Source of the DNA: Actinomycetales bacterium
GTDB lineage: Bacteria; Actinomycetota; Actinomycetes; Actinomycetales; Quadrisphaeraceae
Direction: 5' to 3'
Length of the DNA stretch: 53,212 nt
NCBI GenBank assembly: GCA_022701985.1
Contig: JAKONK010000013.1
Coordinates: 1 to 53,212, forward strand
This document shows, in pieces, positions 38,429 to 47,623 of this stretch. Below the pieces are notes generated by a model, which was not told the origin of the DNA, did not search any database, and saw nothing but the letters and a program-made list of their open reading frames with translations. Position 1 is the first letter of the stretch, and each line of letters opens with the position of its first letter. A program made the position numbers and the translations under genes.

Positions 38429-39605
38429 GCTGGACGAGCACCTCGGCGTGCTCCGTCTGCGGGAACATCGCGAACAGCCGCCCCCGCACCGGCACCCACC
38501 CGGGCAGGGCCTCGAGGTCACGGGCCAGCGAGACCGGGTTGCAGCTGGAGTAGACCAGGTGCCGCGCCCCGCCGGCCGCCGCAGCGCCGTCGAGCCAGGT
38601 GCAGAGCCGCTCGCCCAGCCCGCGCCGCGGGGGGTTGACGACGACGACGTCGGGCGCGGCCTCCTGCTGCTCCGCCCAGGCGGTGGCGTCGGCGCTGGTG
38701 AAGCGCGCCTCGGCCTCGCCGAGACCCAGCTCGGCCGCGGCGTCGCGGGCCGCGGCCACCGCCTGCTCGCTCGTCTCGACGCCCACGACCTCGCGCCCCG
38801 GACCGGCGACGTGCAGCGCGAAGCCGCCCGCGCCGCAGTACAGGTCCCACACCCGCAACGGGGCGTCGTCGTCCTGCTCGTCGTCCTGCTCGTCGTCCTG
38901 CTCGGCGCGTTCTGCTGCGAGCTCGTCGACCCAGGCGGCCACCTGGCGGTACAGCTGGCCCGCGACGTCGGTGTTGGTCTGGAGGAACCCCTGGGGCCGG
39001 GTGAGCAGCGCGACGGAGCCCTGCCGCACCGGGAGGCGGGTCTGCTCGGTGAGGGGGACCTCGACGTCGCCCTCCAGCAGCGCGGCGTGGGCGGGCAGCA
39101 GGTTCGCGGAGACGACGCGCACACCGGGCACCTGCTCCAGCAGGTGCGGCAGGTGCTTGCGGATCCGGGGGAGCGACTCGGTGGAGCGGAGCACGAAGCG
39201 GACCACCAGCTCGCCCGCGTCGTTGGTGGTGACGTGGACGTGCTTCAGCTCGCCGCGGCGGGCGGGGACGTCGTAGGGCACGAGCCCGGCGCGGGTGACG
39301 AAGGCCCGCAGCGGCTCCATCGCCGCCGTGACCGACGGGGGGTACAGGCCGCAGGCGACGAGGTCGACCCCGCGGCCGGTGCTGTCGAGTATCCCGAGCA
39401 GCGGTGCCTCGACCGTGCCGCTGACCACCATCTTGGCGCGGTTGCGGAACCCCTCGGCGGGACCGGTGGCCGGGGGCGCCCAGTGCGGCACGCTCGGCAG
39501 CAGGGTGGCCACGCGCTGCTGCGCGTCAGCGACCTGCACCTGCTCCGGAACGCCCATCAGCGTGCACGAGCGGCACGCCCCGGCGTCGAAGTAGTCGCAC
39601 TGCAC
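38415..39605 (-). CDS. rlmC: 23S rRNA (uracil-C5)-methyltransferase RlmC-like
   Basis: The 396-residue SAM-dependent methyltransferase has the N-terminal iron-sulfur cysteines of RlmC (MQCDYFDAGACRSCTLMG), a SAM-binding motif (WDLYCGAGGFALHVAG), VVVNPPRRGLG, and the catalytic cysteine in LVYSSCNPVSLARDLE. It methylates a uracil corresponding to U747 in 23S rRNA of E. coli. An acidic EQDD repeat sits just before the SAM-binding motif. The ATG at 39605 follows GAGAGGA. Confidence 0.9.
   Translation of the reverse strand: MQCDYFDAGACRSCTLMGVPEQVQVADAQQRVATLLPSVPHWAPPATGPAEGFRNRAKMVVSGTVEAPLLGILDSTGRGVDLVACGLYPPSVTAAMEPLRAFVTRAGLVPYDVPARRGELKHVHVTTNDAGELVVRFVLRSTESLPRIRKHLPHLLEQVPGVRVVSANLLPAHAALLEGDVEVPLTEQTRLPVRQGSVALLTRPQGFLQTNTDVAGQLYRQVAAWVDELAAERAEQDDEQDDEQDDDAPLRVWDLYCGAGGFALHVAGPGREVVGVETSEQAVAAARDAAAELGLGEAEARFTSADATAWAEQQEAAPDVVVVNPPRRGLGERLCTWLDGAAAAGGARHLVYSSCNPVSLARDLEALPGWVPVRGRLFAMFPQTEHAEVLVQLTRR
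38868..38903. repeat. Three perfect 12-base tandem repeats inside rlmC
   Basis: The unit GTCGTCCTGCTC occurs three times without a break and encodes (EQDD)x3 on the minus strand. It lengthens a surface loop in front of the methyltransferase core in steps of four residues, so copy number could vary among strains without shifting the frame. Confidence 0.85.
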
Positions 39606-39679
39606 GGGACATCCTCTCGCGAGGCGGAGGGGAGACCGCCGCCCGTGGCGCGTCGTCCGCGCCGTGGTGGCAGGATGGC

Positions 39680-39755
39680 GGTACGTCCTGCAGCTTTCGC
39701 CAGGTCGCAGGGCCAGGTCCCCGTCGGCTTCTACCCGACGGGGATCGCCTTTTCC
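39680..39755 (+). ncRNA. Possible small RNA ending at the 39718 hairpin
   Basis: The plus strand has a CAGGAT box at about 39671-39676, a short stem (CCTGC at 39688-39692 with GCAGG at 39707-39711) and then the hairpin with T-run. A transcript of about 75 bases is possible. The same span contains a short reading frame from 39675 with poor codon use. I recognise no known RNA family. Confidence 0.25.
39718..39755 (+). terminator. Plus-strand hairpin with T-run between rlmC and ybaK
   Basis: A perfect 10-bp stem (39718-39727 with 39735-39744) with a 7-base loop is followed by ATCGCCTTTTCC. This is the most factor-independent-looking terminator in the window. It points along the plus strand, where no gene is annotated, because both neighbours are on the minus strand. 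Confidence 0.55.
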
Positions 39756-39771
39756 CGGTGCTCCGCGGCCG

Positions 39772-40284
39772 TCAGCGCGCGGCGACGGGCGCGGTCACCG
39801 CGCCGGTGAGCATGACCAGGTCGGCGGGGGAGAGCTCGACGTCGAGCCCGCGCCGCCCGCCGCTGACCAGCACCGTCGGGTGGTCCAGGGCGCTGGCGTC
39901 GACCACCGTGGGCAGCCGCCTGCGCTGCCCCAGCGGGCTGATGCCTCCCCGCACGTACCCGGTGGTGCGCTCGGCGGCGGCCGGGTCGGCCATGGCGGCG
40001 CGCTTGCCGCCGAGCGCCGCGCCCACCGCCTTGAGGTCGAGCTTGGCGCTGACCGGCAGCACCGCGACGCCGAGCGCGCCGTCGACCTCCACCACCAGCG
40101 TCTTGTAGACGCGCTCGGGGTCGATGCCGAGCGCGTGCGCCGCCTCCAGGCCGTACCCGACCTCGGCCGAGACGGCGGCGTCGTGGGCGTAGGCGTGGGC
40201 CGTGTGCGCGACGCCCGCCTCCACGAGCGCGGCGGTGGCGGGCGTGCTGGGGCTCGCCGCCCTTCCCGCTGCCTTCTTCGCCAC
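39772..40284 (-). CDS. ybaK: Cys-tRNA(Pro)/aminoacyl-tRNA deacylase YbaK
   Basis: The 170-residue protein belongs to the YbaK/ProX-like editing family that hydrolyses mischarged Cys-tRNA(Pro). The motifs ERVYKTLVVEVDG (with the key lysine), VLPVSAKLDLKAVGAALGGK, RTTGYVRGGISPLGQRRRLP and VLVSGGRRGLDVEL are nearly diagnostic of YbaK. The GTG at 40284 starts a basic lead (KKAAGRAA). It follows the LON-domain gene by eight bases on the same strand. Confidence 0.92.
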   Translation of the reverse strand: MAKKAAGRAASPSTPATAALVEAGVAHTAHAYAHDAAVSAEVGYGLEAAHALGIDPERVYKTLVVEVDGALGVAVLPVSAKLDLKAVGAALGGKRAAMADPAAAERTTGYVRGGISPLGQRRRLPTVVDASALDHPTVLVSGGRRGLDVELSPADLVMLTGAVTAPVAAR

Positions 40285-40292
40285 GGGCGACC

Positions 40293-40979
40293 TCAGTTGG
40301 GGTTGGGGGTCTCGGAGGTGAGGTCCTGCGCCGGCAGGGACCGCAGCTCGCGCACGAGCACCTGCTCGGTGCGCAGCAGGGCGCGCTCCTCGCGCAGGCG
40401 CGTGGCGGTGTCGGGCAGCTCGAGCAGGTGCTGGCGCTCGGGCACGTCGAGCACCACGCCCGCCAGCACCAGGTAGCTCAGCACCGACGGGTCCTGCGGG
40501 AGGCCCCCGACGACGCCGCTGGTCGAGATGCCCAGCTGCGCGCGGTAGGCGGACCACTCCACGGCCACCGCTGACGCGAGGTCGCGCAGGGTGTCGTCGT
40601 CGGCGCCGGCGCGCTCCGGCAGGGGGCTCACCAGCCCCGTCAGGTAGGGCGTCGAGGCGCTCTCGTCGAGGCCGTCGAGGCGGAACCTGACCGCACCGGA
40701 GGTGACCAGCTCGTAGCGCCCGTCTCCGGGCCCGTCGGGCTCGGAGACGTCGCGGACCACCGCGCTGCAGCCGACGGCGTGGAGGTCTGCCGCCGTGTGC
40801 CGGGTGCCCGCGTCACGGCCGTGCCGCAGGGCCACGACGCCGAAGGCGCGCTCCTCCTCGGGCAGGGAGAGCAGGTGCTCGACCAGCGCCACGTAGCGCG
40901 GCTCGAACACCGTCAGCGGCATCACCAGACCGGGCACGAGCACGGTGCGCAGCGGGAACAGGGGCAGCCGCTCGCTCAC
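40293..40979 (-). CDS. LON peptidase N-terminal substrate-binding domain protein
   Basis: The 228-residue protein consists of the Lon N-terminal (PUA-like) domain alone, without ATPase or protease domains. RLPLFPLRTVLVPGLVMPL, then TVFEPRYVALVEHLL, and VVLDVPERQHLLELPDTATRL are typical. Such stand-alone proteins are common in actinobacteria and their role is unknown. The GTG at 40979 begins directly before the first strand. The gene is next to ybaK and probably cotranscribed. Confidence 0.88.
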   Translation of the reverse strand: MSERLPLFPLRTVLVPGLVMPLTVFEPRYVALVEHLLSLPEEERAFGVVALRHGRDAGTRHTAADLHAVGCSAVVRDVSEPDGPGDGRYELVTSGAVRFRLDGLDESASTPYLTGLVSPLPERAGADDDTLRDLASAVAVEWSAYRAQLGISTSGVVGGLPQDPSVLSYLVLAGVVLDVPERQHLLELPDTATRLREERALLRTEQVLVRELRSLPAQDLTSETPNPN

Positions 40980-41055
40980 CAGGCCCACCCTAGGCAGGCC
41001 GGCCCGCAACGGCCCGCGGTCGAGGACGTGACGGCGGGCACAGGGGCGGTGGCGG

Positions 41056-42603
41056 TCAGGTGCCGCAGTAGGTGGTGTAGTCGCCGAAGGACGCGGGAGC
41101 GGGCTCGGCGTACCGCTCGAGGCCGGGGCGCGCCTCGAAGGGGCGGGAGACGGCGTCGACGAGCCGCTCCACCGGGGCGAGGTCGCCCTCGGTCGCTGCG
41201 GCGAGCGCCTCCTCGACGAGGTGGTTGCGCGGCACGACGACGGGGTTGGTGCGATCCGCGAGCTCCGCGTCAGGCCCCAGCGCCAGCCACCGGGGCACCC
41301 ACGCCTGCGCCCGCGACCGCACGGCGGGGTCGGTGAAGAGCGGCAGGACGGCGTCGCCGGTGCCGGTGCGGGCGGCCTCGCCGAGGCGGCGGTACAGGGT
41401 GGTGTGGTCGACGCGCCCGTCCGCGGCGAGGGCGAGGAGCTCGTCGACCACCGGACCCGAGACCGCCCTGTCGACAGCGCGGGCGTCCAGGCCGAGCTTG
41501 CGGTGCATGCCGACGGCGAACGCCGAGCCGAAGACGGTCCGGAACCCCCCCAGCGCCTCGGTCGCCACGGCGACGGCCCGGTCGGTGCGCGCGCCGTCGT
41601 CGTCCCCGCCCTCGGCGAGCAGCGGCAGCAGCGCCTCGGCGAAGCGAGCGAGGTTCCACTCCGCGATGCCCGGCTGGCGCCCGTACGCGTAGCGGCCGCC
41701 GGTGTCGATGCTGCTGAACGAGGCGAGCGGGTCGTAGGCGTCGATGAAGGCGCACGGCCCGTAGTCGATGGTCTCGCCCGAGATCGTGGTGTTGTCGGTG
41801 TTCATCACCCCGTGGACGAAGCCCAGGAGCACCCACTGCGCCACCAGCCGCGCCTGCGCCGCGACGACCTCCTCGAGGAGGGCGCGGTGCTGCGCGGCGG
41901 GGGAGCCCGCCTCGGCGGCGACGGGGTGGTGGCGGGCGATGGCGTGGCCTGCGAGGCGGGCCAGCAGGCCGCCGGGCGCCCCGGGCGCAGCGCCCGAGCC
42001 AGCTTCCACCGCTGCCGCGTACTGGAAGCTGCCCACCCGCAGGTGGCTGCTCGCGGTGCGGGCGAGCACAGCGCCCGGCAGCACGACCTCGCGCTGCACG
42101 TCGCTGCCCGTGGCGACCACGGCGAGGGCCCGGGTCGTGGGCACGCCGAGGGCGTGCATCGCGGTGCTGATGACGTGCTCTCGCAGCATCGGCCCGACGG
42201 CGGCCAGGCCGTCGCCGCCGCGGGCGAAGGGGGTGCGGCCCGAGCCCTTGAGGTGGAGGTCGCGCAGCTGGCCGTCTCGGGTGCGCAGCTCGCCCAGCAG
42301 CAGGGCGCGGCCGTCGCCCAGGCGCGGGGAGTACCCGCCGAACTGGTGGCCCGCGTAGGCTTGCGCGACGGGGCGCGCGCCGTCGGGGACCAGGGTCCCG
42401 GTGAGGAAGCGGAGGCCGTCGTCGGTGCGCAGCCACGCCGGGTCGAGGCCCAGGTCGCTGGAGACGTCCTCGTCGAGGGCGAGCAGCGACGGCGCGGGAG
42501 CGGGCTCGGCCTGCCAGGGGAGCGCCAGCTCGGGCACCGCGTCGGCGAAGGCGTGCGTCAGCCCGGGGGCGCCGGTGGTGGGCAGGCTGGTGGGAGCGCT
42601 CAT
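41056..42603 (-). CDS. selO: SelO / YdiU protein adenylyltransferase
   Basis: The 515-residue pseudokinase-fold enzyme transfers AMP to hydroxyl side chains of target proteins. Key blocks are [37 protein letters not shown] with the nucleotide-binding lysine, and [20 protein letters not shown] containing the metal-binding Asn and Asp. The protein ends in DYTTYCGT, placing a Cys at the position of the C-terminal selenocysteine of animal SelO. The ATG at 42603 is the first in a plausible position. Confidence 0.93.
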   Translation of the reverse strand: MSAPTSLPTTGAPGLTHAFADAVPELALPWQAEPAPAPSLLALDEDVSSDLGLDPAWLRTDDGLRFLTGTLVPDGARPVAQAYAGHQFGGYSPRLGDGRALLLGELRTRDGQLRDLHLKGSGRTPFARGGDGLAAVGPMLREHVISTAMHALGVPTTRALAVVATGSDVQREVVLPGAVLARTASSHLRVGSFQYAAAVEAGSGAAPGAPGGLLARLAGHAIARHHPVAAEAGSPAAQHRALLEEVVAAQARLVAQWVLLGFVHGVMNTDNTTISGETIDYGPCAFIDAYDPLASFSSIDTGGRYAYGRQPGIAEWNLARFAEALLPLLAEGGDDDGARTDRAVAVATEALGGFRTVFGSAFAVGMHRKLGLDARAVDRAVSGPVVDELLALAADGRVDHTTLYRRLGEAARTGTGDAVLPLFTDPAVRSRAQAWVPRWLALGPDAELADRTNPVVVPRNHLVEEALAAATEGDLAPVERLVDAVSRPFEARPGLERYAEPAPASFGDYTTYCGT

Positions 42604-42638
42604 CCCCTCGTGCAACGACCGAGCGCCACCACCCCTTC

Positions 42639-42692
42639 CCGTGATCATGGGCGATGTGCGCAGCCGGGTGTGCACATCGCCCATGATCACGG
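42639..42692. repeat. Palindromic intergenic element, copy 2
   Basis: A perfect 21-bp inverted repeat (42639-42659 with 42672-42692) with a 12-base loop lies between the epimerase gene and selO. Its outer 15 bases per arm (CCGTGATCATGGGCG) match copy 1 at 30016-30070. It probably terminates the minus-strand transcript of the epimerase gene. Confidence 0.8.
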
Positions 42693-42703
42693 AGGGGAGG
42701 GGG

Positions 42704-43585
42704 TCAGGCGGTGAAGGAGCTCCGCCAGGAGTGCTCCGGCTCGTAGCCCAGCACGCGCCGGGCCTTCTCGATGCTCAGCAGGGTCTCGTGCTCGCCCAGC
42801 TCGCCGCGGACCTCGACGCTGGGGAACACCTCGGCCATCAGCTCGGCCGACGAGCGGCGCATCACCGTGTCGGCGTTGGCGATGATGAACACGTCGGCGC
42901 CGGTGGTCTGCAGCTCCAGCGCCCGGCGCACGCCCTGGGCGCCGTCGCGGGCGTCGATGTAGCCCCACAGGTTCCACACCCGGGTGGCCGGGTCGGCGTC
43001 GTAGTCGGGGAACTCGGCGTACTGGTCGGGGTACATGACGTTCGAGAAGCGGAGACCGATGATCTTCGTCTGCGGGTCCCAGCGGCAGAACTGCCGCGCC
43101 ATCTCCTCGCCGAGCACCTTGCTGAGGGAGTAGCTGCTGTTCGGGCGGGGGGTGTACTCCTCGTCGACCGGCGCGTACGGCGGCGGCTCCTCCTGGAACG
43201 GCAGGCCCAGCACCGTCTCCGAGGAGGCCCAGACCACGTTGCGGACGCCCGCGGCGCGGGCCGCGGCGAACGCGCTGTAGGTGGACAGCGTGTTGTTGGC
43301 GAACGTGGCCGCGTCGGTCAGCATCCCCGGCGCGGGCACGGCCGCCAGGTGGACCAGCGCGTCGACGCCGTGCCTGTGGTGCTCGTCGACGCCGAGCAGC
43401 GCCTCCAGCACCTGGCCGTGGTCGGCGAGGTCGACCTTCACGAAGCGCGCGCCCTCGGGCAGGGCGCCCGGCCCCCCGGGCGGCGGGGCCTGGTCGAGGT
43501 TGACGACGGTGTGGCCGTGGGCGACGAGGTCGGCCACCACCACCCGTCCGAGCTTGCCGGATCCGCCGGTCACTGCGATGTGCAC
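42704..43585 (-). CDS. NAD-dependent epimerase/dehydratase (extended SDR)
   Basis: The 293-residue extended short-chain dehydrogenase has the nucleotide-binding start [15 protein letters not shown] and the catalytic Tyr-Lys pair in [12 protein letters not shown]. The upstream Ser is in WASSETVLG. It is likely a sugar-nucleotide or NAD-linked epimerase or reductase, but the substrate is not evident. The GTG at 43585 starts directly on the first strand. It follows the lipase-like gene by 17 bases and is probably in one operon with it. Confidence 0.85.
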   Translation of the reverse strand: MHIAVTGGSGKLGRVVVADLVAHGHTVVNLDQAPPPGGPGALPEGARFVKVDLADHGQVLEALLGVDEHHRHGVDALVHLAAVPAPGMLTDAATFANNTLSTYSAFAAARAAGVRNVVWASSETVLGLPFQEEPPPYAPVDEEYTPRPNSSYSLSKVLGEEMARQFCRWDPQTKIIGLRFSNVMYPDQYAEFPDYDADPATRVWNLWGYIDARDGAQGVRRALELQTTGADVFIIANADTVMRRSSAELMAEVFPSVEVRGELGEHETLLSIEKARRVLGYEPEHSWRSSFTA

Positions 43586-43602
43586 GTGTCAACCCTGCCG
43601 CA

Positions 43603-44496
43603 TCAGGCGGACAGGTGCGCCTCCAGCCAGGCCACGACGTCCGCGGTCACCTCGTCGCGGTTCGTCTCGTTGACCAGCTCGTGGCGTGCGCCCGGGTAGA
43701 GGCGCAGGACGACGTCGCGCACGCCCGCCGCCCGGTAGCGCTCCGCCAGCGCCGCGGCGTTCGCACCGCCGGGGCCGCCGACGGGGTCGCGGTCACCGGA
43801 GACGAGCAGCAGCGGGAGGTCGGGGCGGATGCGCCCCAGCGCGGCCGGGTCGGCGGTGCGGCCGGCGGTGGCGAGGACCCCGCCGATGACGGCGTCCTCC
43901 GTGGCGAAGCCGCACAGCGGGTCGGCGACGTAGGCGTCGACCTCGGCGGCGTCGCGGCTGAGCCACTCGAACCCCGTGCGCGGCTCGAAGCCGGCGTTGA
44001 ACCCCGCCAGGCCCTCGCCGGCGTCCGGGTCCGCGGCGAGCTCCTGCACCACGCCGACCAGGCCGTCGAGCGTCGTCGAGCCGCTGAGGACCACCCCGGC
44101 GAACGGCACCGGCCCGGTGACCAGCACGTTCTGCAGGCACATCGAGCCGAGGGAGTGCGCGAACGCGAACAGCGGCAGCCCGGGGTGCTGCGCGGCCAGG
44201 TGCTCGGCGTACGCGGCGGTGTCGACGAAGAACCCCTCGGCGCCCGGTGCCCCGAAGCTCCCCAGCGGCACCGCGTCGGACACCGAGCCGCCGTGGCCGC
44301 GGGTGTCGGCGCCGGAGACCACGAACCCCGCGCCGTTGAGCGCGCGGGCGAACCTGTCGTATCGGCTCGTGTGCTCGGCCAGTCCGTGCACCAGCTGCAC
44401 CACACCACGCGGTGCGCCGTCGACGTCGTCCCACGTGGTGGTGGCCAGCACCAGGCCGTCAGCGGGGGAGGTGGTGGTGCCGGGGTGTGCGGGCAT
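43603..44496 (-). CDS. Alpha/beta hydrolase, monoacylglycerol lipase-like (S33)
   Basis: This is a 297-residue alpha/beta hydrolase. Blocks VVQLVHGLAEHTSRYDRFA, SGADTRGHGGS, the nucleophile elbow FAHSLGSM, the acid in LLVSGDRDPVG and the catalytic His in YPGARHELVNE form a complete catalytic triad of the monoglyceride lipase type. AAGGAGT lies upstream of the ATG at 44496. It likely hydrolyses a lipid ester. Confidence 0.88.
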   Translation of the reverse strand: MPAHPGTTTSPADGLVLATTTWDDVDGAPRGVVQLVHGLAEHTSRYDRFARALNGAGFVVSGADTRGHGGSVSDAVPLGSFGAPGAEGFFVDTAAYAEHLAAQHPGLPLFAFAHSLGSMCLQNVLVTGPVPFAGVVLSGSTTLDGLVGVVQELAADPDAGEGLAGFNAGFEPRTGFEWLSRDAAEVDAYVADPLCGFATEDAVIGGVLATAGRTADPAALGRIRPDLPLLLVSGDRDPVGGPGGANAAALAERYRAAGVRDVVLRLYPGARHELVNETNRDEVTADVVAWLEAHLSA

Positions 44497-44592
44497 CGGG
44501 GCGACTCCTTCGTCGGTGGGTCCGTCGAGGCACATCCTCGCCCCGAGGCAGGTCCCGCCCGACCGGCGGTGGCCACCGGGCCACCTCCCCCG

Positions 44593-45093
44593 TCAGCGCG
44601 GCGCCTCCTCGTCGAGGAGCTGGCGCAGGTGGTGGTCCTGCCAGCGCCCGGCGATCCGCACGCACCTCGGCGCCGTCCCGACGCGCGTGGAGCCGTTGCG
44701 CGCCAGCACCCGCTGCGAGGCGGTGTGGTGCAGCGGGGTGCTGGCCTCCGACCGGTGCAGGCCCAGCTCGCCGAAGGCCAGCCGCGCGGTCGCCGCGACC
44801 GCCGCCGTCGCCACCCCGCGGCCGGTGCTGCGCGCGTCGACCCAGGAGCCGGTCGCCGCCGACGGGAACGCCCCGCGCACGACGTCGTCGAGCGGGAGGT
44901 GCGTGCCCGCGGCGTGCCGCTCCAGCAGCGCCGCGACGCTCGCGCGCTGGGAGGCCTCGGTGGAGGAGTCGTCATGCAGCGGCTCCCACAGCGCCAGGTG
45001 CCCGCGGCTGCGCAGCAGCAGCTCGGTGACGGCGGGGACGTCGTCCCCGGCGACCAGCCGGACCGAGACCCATCGAGCGGCACGAGCGGTCAC
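44593..45093 (-). CDS. GNAT acetyltransferase, RimJ-like, shortened core
   Basis: The 166-residue protein resembles RimJ/RimL-type acetyltransferases. VSVRLVAGDD is at the start and the acetyl-CoA loop lies in SWVDARSTGRGVATAAV, followed by LGLHRSEASTPLHHTASQRVLARNG. Between LDDVVRGAF and SWVDARST the usual two-strand segment that precedes the CoA loop seems about 15-25 residues too short, so activity is uncertain. The GTG at 45093 was chosen over upstream low-complexity sequence. Confidence 0.7.
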   Translation of the reverse strand: MTARAARWVSVRLVAGDDVPAVTELLLRSRGHLALWEPLHDDSSTEASQRASVAALLERHAAGTHLPLDDVVRGAFPSAATGSWVDARSTGRGVATAAVAATARLAFGELGLHRSEASTPLHHTASQRVLARNGSTRVGTAPRCVRIAGRWQDHHLRQLLDEEAPR

Positions 45094-45172
45094 CGCGCCA
45101 CGCCAGCCCGTCCCCGCACCCGCGGACCCCGGTGCTCCGTCCGAGGTGCGCGAGCGCGGGGAGGGCGCCTGG

Positions 45173-47623
45173 TCAGCGGGTGACGTCGAGGGCGGCCGCG
45201 ACGAGGCTGTCGACGTCGAGGCCTTGGTACCGGTAGACGCTGTCGAGGTCACCGGACTGCCCGAACCTCGTGACGCCCAGGTGCCGCGCCGGCTGGCGGT
45301 GCACCCCCGCCAGGAAGGCGAGCGTGTGCGGGTGGCCGTCGAGCACCGTGAGCAGCGGTGCCGCCCGTGACGCCGGGAGCGCTGCCTCCAGCACCCACGT
45401 GGGCGCCTGCGCCGACCCGCCCGTCGCCACCGCGGCCGGGCCCGAGCCGCTGCGCGCCTGCAGCGCCTCGAAGAGCCGTCCCGGGCTGGTGACCACGACG
45501 ACGTCCGCCGCCACGCCCTGCGCCGCGAGCCGGTCGGCGGCGGCCAGGGCCTCGCTGACCACCGCGCCGACCACGGCGATGGTCAGCGCCGGACGCTCGA
45601 CCTCGGCGCGCCGCAGCGGGTAGGCCCCCGCCACCACGAGGTCGCGGCGCCGCCGCCGCGCCGCGGGGTCGGTCGGCACCGAGGCCAGCGACTGGTCGAC
45701 CGGGCGCGTCGACAGGCGCAGGTACGTCGAGGACCCGTCGGTCCGCCCCAGGCGCGACAGGCCGTCCAGCAGGCACCACTCGGTCTCCACGGCGAACGCC
45801 GGCTCGAAGGCCACGCACCCCGGCTGCTCCAGCCCGAACGACGGCGTGGTCACCGACTGGTGCGCCCCGCCCTCCGGCGCGAGCGTCACCCCCGACGGCG
45901 TCCCGACGAGGATCGACTGCCCGCCGGCGTACATGCCGAACGTCCACGGCTCGGCCGCCCTCATCACGAACGGGTCGTAGAGCACGCCGACCGGCAGCAG
46001 GGGCTCGCCCCAGCGGCTCCAGGTGGCGCCCAGCTCGCCGAGCAGGCCCACGAGGTTGGTCTCGGCGATGCCCAGCTCCACGTGCTGCCCGCTGGGCCGC
46101 TCGCGCCAGTGCAGGAGGGTCTCGGCGTCGTCGGCGAACCAGTCGGTCCGCTCCGCGGAGGACCACACGCCCACCTTGTTGACCCAGCCCCCGAGGTTGG
46201 TGCTGGAGCTGACGTCGGGGCTGACGGTCACCACCCGCCCGGCGACGGCGGGTGCGGAGCGGGACAGGTCGAGCAGGGCCCGCCCGAGGGCGGCCTGCGT
46301 GGTGCCCGTGCCGGTGGGGGTGTGCCCGAGGTCGACCGGCACGTCGGCCACGGCGGAGGACGACGACGGCGGCGCGGGGTCGCGGCGCAGGCGCTCGCAG
46401 GCGGCGCGGCACAGCTCGTCCTCGGGGGAGCCGGGCTCGAAGCGCTGCCACGGGTGCGCCGGGTCGACGCCGGAGCGCCGGGCCAGCTCCTCCACCTGCT
46501 CGGTCTTGAGCAGCGCGGAGTGGTTCTGCGGGTGGCCCTCCACCGGCAGCCCGTGGCCCTTCACCGTGTAGGCGACCACGACGGTGGGCCGGGTGTCCTC
46601 GACCCTGTCGAAGGCCTCCAGCAGCGCCCCTAGGTCGTGCCCGCCGAGGTTGCGGACGGCGGCGAGCAGGGCGGCGTCGTCGACCTCGGCCACCAGCGCG
46701 GCGATCTCGGCGGCGCCGGGGCCGTCGCCGGGGAGCTGGTCGCGCACCCCGGCGGCGTCGCGGCGCAGCAGCCGCTGGTACTCGGGGTTGGTCATGGCGT
46801 CGATGCGAGCGCGCAGCGCGCCGCCGCCGGTGCGCTCGAACAGCTCGCCCAGCAGGTGCCCGTACTTGACGGTGATGACCTGCCACCCGGCGGCGGCGAA
46901 CATGCCCTCCAGCCGCTCGGCGCCCAGCGTGGGCACCACCCGGTCCAGGCTCTGGCGGTTGAAGTCGACCACCCAGCAGACCTCGCCGAGCTCGGCGACC
47001 ATCGGGTCGAGCACGGCCTCCCACACCGCGCCCTCGTCCATCTCCGCGTCGCCGACCAGCGCGAACTGCCGGCCCGGACCGGTGGAGCCGCCGTGCGCGT
47101 CGACGTAGCGGCGCGCCAGCGCGCCCCAGAGCGGGGCTGTGGCGCCCAGGCCCACGGAGCCGGTGGAGTAGTCGGCGGGCACCGGGTCCTTGGTGCGGCT
47201 GGGGTAGCTCTGCAGGCCGCCGAGCTCGCGCAGCGTGGTCAGCCAGCGCTCGTCGAGGCGGTGCTGGAGGTACTCCACCGCGTGCAGCACGGGGGAGGCG
47301 TGCGGCTTCACCGACACCCGGTCGCCGGCGCGCAGCACCGAGAAGAACAGCGCCGTCATGATCGTGGTCATCGAGGCGCTGGAGGCCTGGTGACCCCCCA
47401 CCTTGAGGCCCGTCGGGTTGGGGCGGACCCGGTTGGCGTGGTGCACCTGGGCGACGGCGAGCCACCGCACCCGCTCCTCGACGCGCCCGAGCAGCTCCAG
47501 CTCGGAGCCGGAACGGGCGCCGCGGGCAGCGCCCTCCGGGTCGGAGGAGCCGGCGCCGGCCTGCTGCACCCCCGCCGCGGCAGCGACGGCCGAGGCCGCC
47601 TGGCCGGTCGTCGGGGCGCTCAC
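45173..47623 (-). CDS. Transketolase-like / homodimeric pyruvate dehydrogenase E1-like enzyme
   Basis: The 816-residue thiamine-diphosphate enzyme has the single-chain E1 (AceE-like) layout. NPTGLKVGGHQASSASM lies near the start. The cofactor motif VGDAEMDEGAVWEAV leads to VVDFNRQSLD, the catalytic Glu is in LGIAETNLVG, and a transketolase C-terminal domain follows. The first 40 residues are an Ala-rich tail. It is probably an oxo-acid decarboxylating or transketolase-type enzyme, but the substrate is unknown and no E2 or E3 gene is adjacent. The GTG at 47623 overlaps the HMG-CoA lyase stop (GTGA). Confidence 0.85.
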   Translation of the reverse strand: MSAPTTGQAASAVAAAAGVQQAGAGSSDPEGAARGARSGSELELLGRVEERVRWLAVAQVHHANRVRPNPTGLKVGGHQASSASMTTIMTALFFSVLRAGDRVSVKPHASPVLHAVEYLQHRLDERWLTTLRELGGLQSYPSRTKDPVPADYSTGSVGLGATAPLWGALARRYVDAHGGSTGPGRQFALVGDAEMDEGAVWEAVLDPMVAELGEVCWVVDFNRQSLDRVVPTLGAERLEGMFAAAGWQVITVKYGHLLGELFERTGGGALRARIDAMTNPEYQRLLRRDAAGVRDQLPGDGPGAAEIAALVAEVDDAALLAAVRNLGGHDLGALLEAFDRVEDTRPTVVVAYTVKGHGLPVEGHPQNHSALLKTEQVEELARRSGVDPAHPWQRFEPGSPEDELCRAACERLRRDPAPPSSSSAVADVPVDLGHTPTGTGTTQAALGRALLDLSRSAPAVAGRVVTVSPDVSSSTNLGGWVNKVGVWSSAERTDWFADDAETLLHWRERPSGQHVELGIAETNLVGLLGELGATWSRWGEPLLPVGVLYDPFVMRAAEPWTFGMYAGGQSILVGTPSGVTLAPEGGAHQSVTTPSFGLEQPGCVAFEPAFAVETEWCLLDGLSRLGRTDGSSTYLRLSTRPVDQSLASVPTDPAARRRRRDLVVAGAYPLRRAEVERPALTIAVVGAVVSEALAAADRLAAQGVAADVVVVTSPGRLFEALQARSGSGPAAVATGGSAQAPTWVLEAALPASRAAPLLTVLDGHPHTLAFLAGVHRQPARHLGVTRFGQSGDLDSVYRYQGLDVDSLVAAALDVTR

